This document shows, piece by piece, positions 63,153 to 64,000 of a stretch of DNA of 64,000 bases (positions are counted from its first letter, which is position 1; the number at the start of each line of letters is the position of its first letter). Under the pieces are notes generated by a model, which was not told the DNA's origin, made no database searches, and was given only the letters and a program-made list of their open reading frames with translations. The stretch comes from Euborellia annulipes (lineage: Eukaryota > Arthropoda > Insecta > Dermaptera > Anisolabididae), in NCBI GenBank assembly GCA_023213315.1, contig JAKCPI010010877.1, positions 151,827-215,826 of the forward strand, written 5' to 3'. Position numbers and translations under genes: made by a program.

Positions 63153-64000
63153 CAGGGTTATTTGTAATTCGATGTGTTCCAGCCAGGATGGAGATAGAAG
63201 GGCAAAAATGCTACAAATTTAACCCCCCTCAATGTATGGCCGAAAAGTTAGTTGTTTGAGAGATATTCAAGAAAAATCATTTTTTTTTAGAAATATCCCA
63301 TTTTTGACGCTAACGACGAGTTTTAAGAAAAAACGGTTGATTCAATGACAGCTATGTATTTTTTATTAGTAAGTGAGTTGGTAATAACTCTTAATAAGTA
63401 ATAAAATATTCCAAATCATTGAGAATTTGATTACTACGGCCAAAAACGAATTTGAATTTTATTTAATTATTTTACGTTCATTATTATTTCGAGTCATCCA
63501 GTCGAAAAAAATTCTATGACACCAAATGTACAAACTACTAAAAAAAACTTTGCTTGCTTTCATTAGGATATCCAAAAAGGTACAATAATTAATATTTTGT
63601 GTTAATAACATTATTAAAAACAATGTTTTCTGCATGACAAAGTGAAGTGAACCTGAAAAAAATAAACATATTACTTAATCAATTTACTTCATTTATTTCA
63701 AATTTCCAAATTTATTCGATTTTTTGATTGGATACATCCTACCTAAGACCTAAGGTACATTTGGTGTCATAGAATTTTTGTTGACTGGATGACTCGAAAT
63801 AAAAATTAACGTAAAATAAGTAAATAAATTCAAATTCGTTATTGGCTCTAGTAATCAAGTTCTCAATGATATTACAAACTCACTTACTAATAAAAAAATA
63901 CCTAGCTAACATTGAATCAACCGTTTTTTCTTAAAACTCGTCGTTAGCGTCAAAAATGGGATATTTCTAAAAAAAATGATTTTTCTTGAATATCTCTCAA
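63153..64000. mobile_element. long foldback element, right end outside the window
   Basis: Left terminus CAGGGTTATTTGTAATTCG after TA (63151-52). From about 63262 the sequence (GAGATATTCAAGAAAAATCA, GAAATATCCCATTTTTGACG, CTAACGACGAGTTTTAAG, AACGGTTGATTCAATG ...) is mirrored from 64000 back to about 63750, giving arms of at least 260 bp around a loop of about 220 bp. The full arm probably extends past the edge to a matching CAGGGTT end. No transposase frame inside. Confidence 0.8.

Overview
The window is eukaryotic, very AT-rich (long A and T runs, abundant microsatellites) and almost entirely non-coding. Intron-type splice signals, tRNA-derived SINE-like units, TA- and 8-bp-duplicating MITEs, Helitron-like ends and inverted 'GAAGATGG...CCGAAACGTC' repeats all fit a metazoan, most likely an arthropod with a transposon-rich genome. 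No species can be fixed from the sequence. Only one protein-coding segment is convincing: a 111-codon internal exon on the minus strand (62156-62488) with good splice sites, encoding an acidic, Pro/Tyr-rich, polyglutamine-containing part of a protein I do not firmly recognise.

Repeats dominate. The main one, called family A here, has about 45 copies or pieces in both orientations between 0.45 and 59.7 kb and covers roughly a quarter of the window. Its forward consensus runs: T-run, short hairpin (ACTTTCTCT ... AGAGAAAGT around an AT-rich loop); a body with 'GAGTCCAAAAAAGTGGGTCCC'-like and 'GTCTGTCTGTG' blocks; a central palindrome AAAGTACTAGTACTTT; a second AT-rich body; and a right-end hairpin of about 90 nt whose outer arms are AAAATCTGGTGTGA / TCACACCAGATTTT. 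The two ends are not inverted copies of each other and no coding frame is conserved.

Other families: B and C (GTCTGTCTG-headed, Helitron-like; four C copies end at CTAG), H (GATCC-rhythmic), G (inverted pairs carrying hammerhead-ribozyme-like cores), a ~400-bp direct-repeat pair near the right end, tRNA-derived SINEs, two TA-flanked MITEs, an hAT MITE with a perfect 8-bp target duplication, a GC-rich 216-bp foldback and a long foldback that runs off the right edge.

Layout: 0-42 kb is a mosaic of family A with B, C, MITEs and minisatellites, broken by non-repetitive GC-richer islands (about 2.1, 3.8, 9.7, 15.2, 18.4, 26.9, 30.0, 33.2 and 38.9 kb). 42-47.7 kb has almost no A copies and holds C, G and SINE-like pieces. 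47.7-59.7 kb has A copies again, with segmental duplications of loci near 10.3 and 20.1 kb. 59.7-64 kb surrounds the exon with G foldbacks, a SINE, a MITE and the long foldback. The genes do not form a readable pathway: there is one exon, whose partner exons lie outside the window or could not be recognised.
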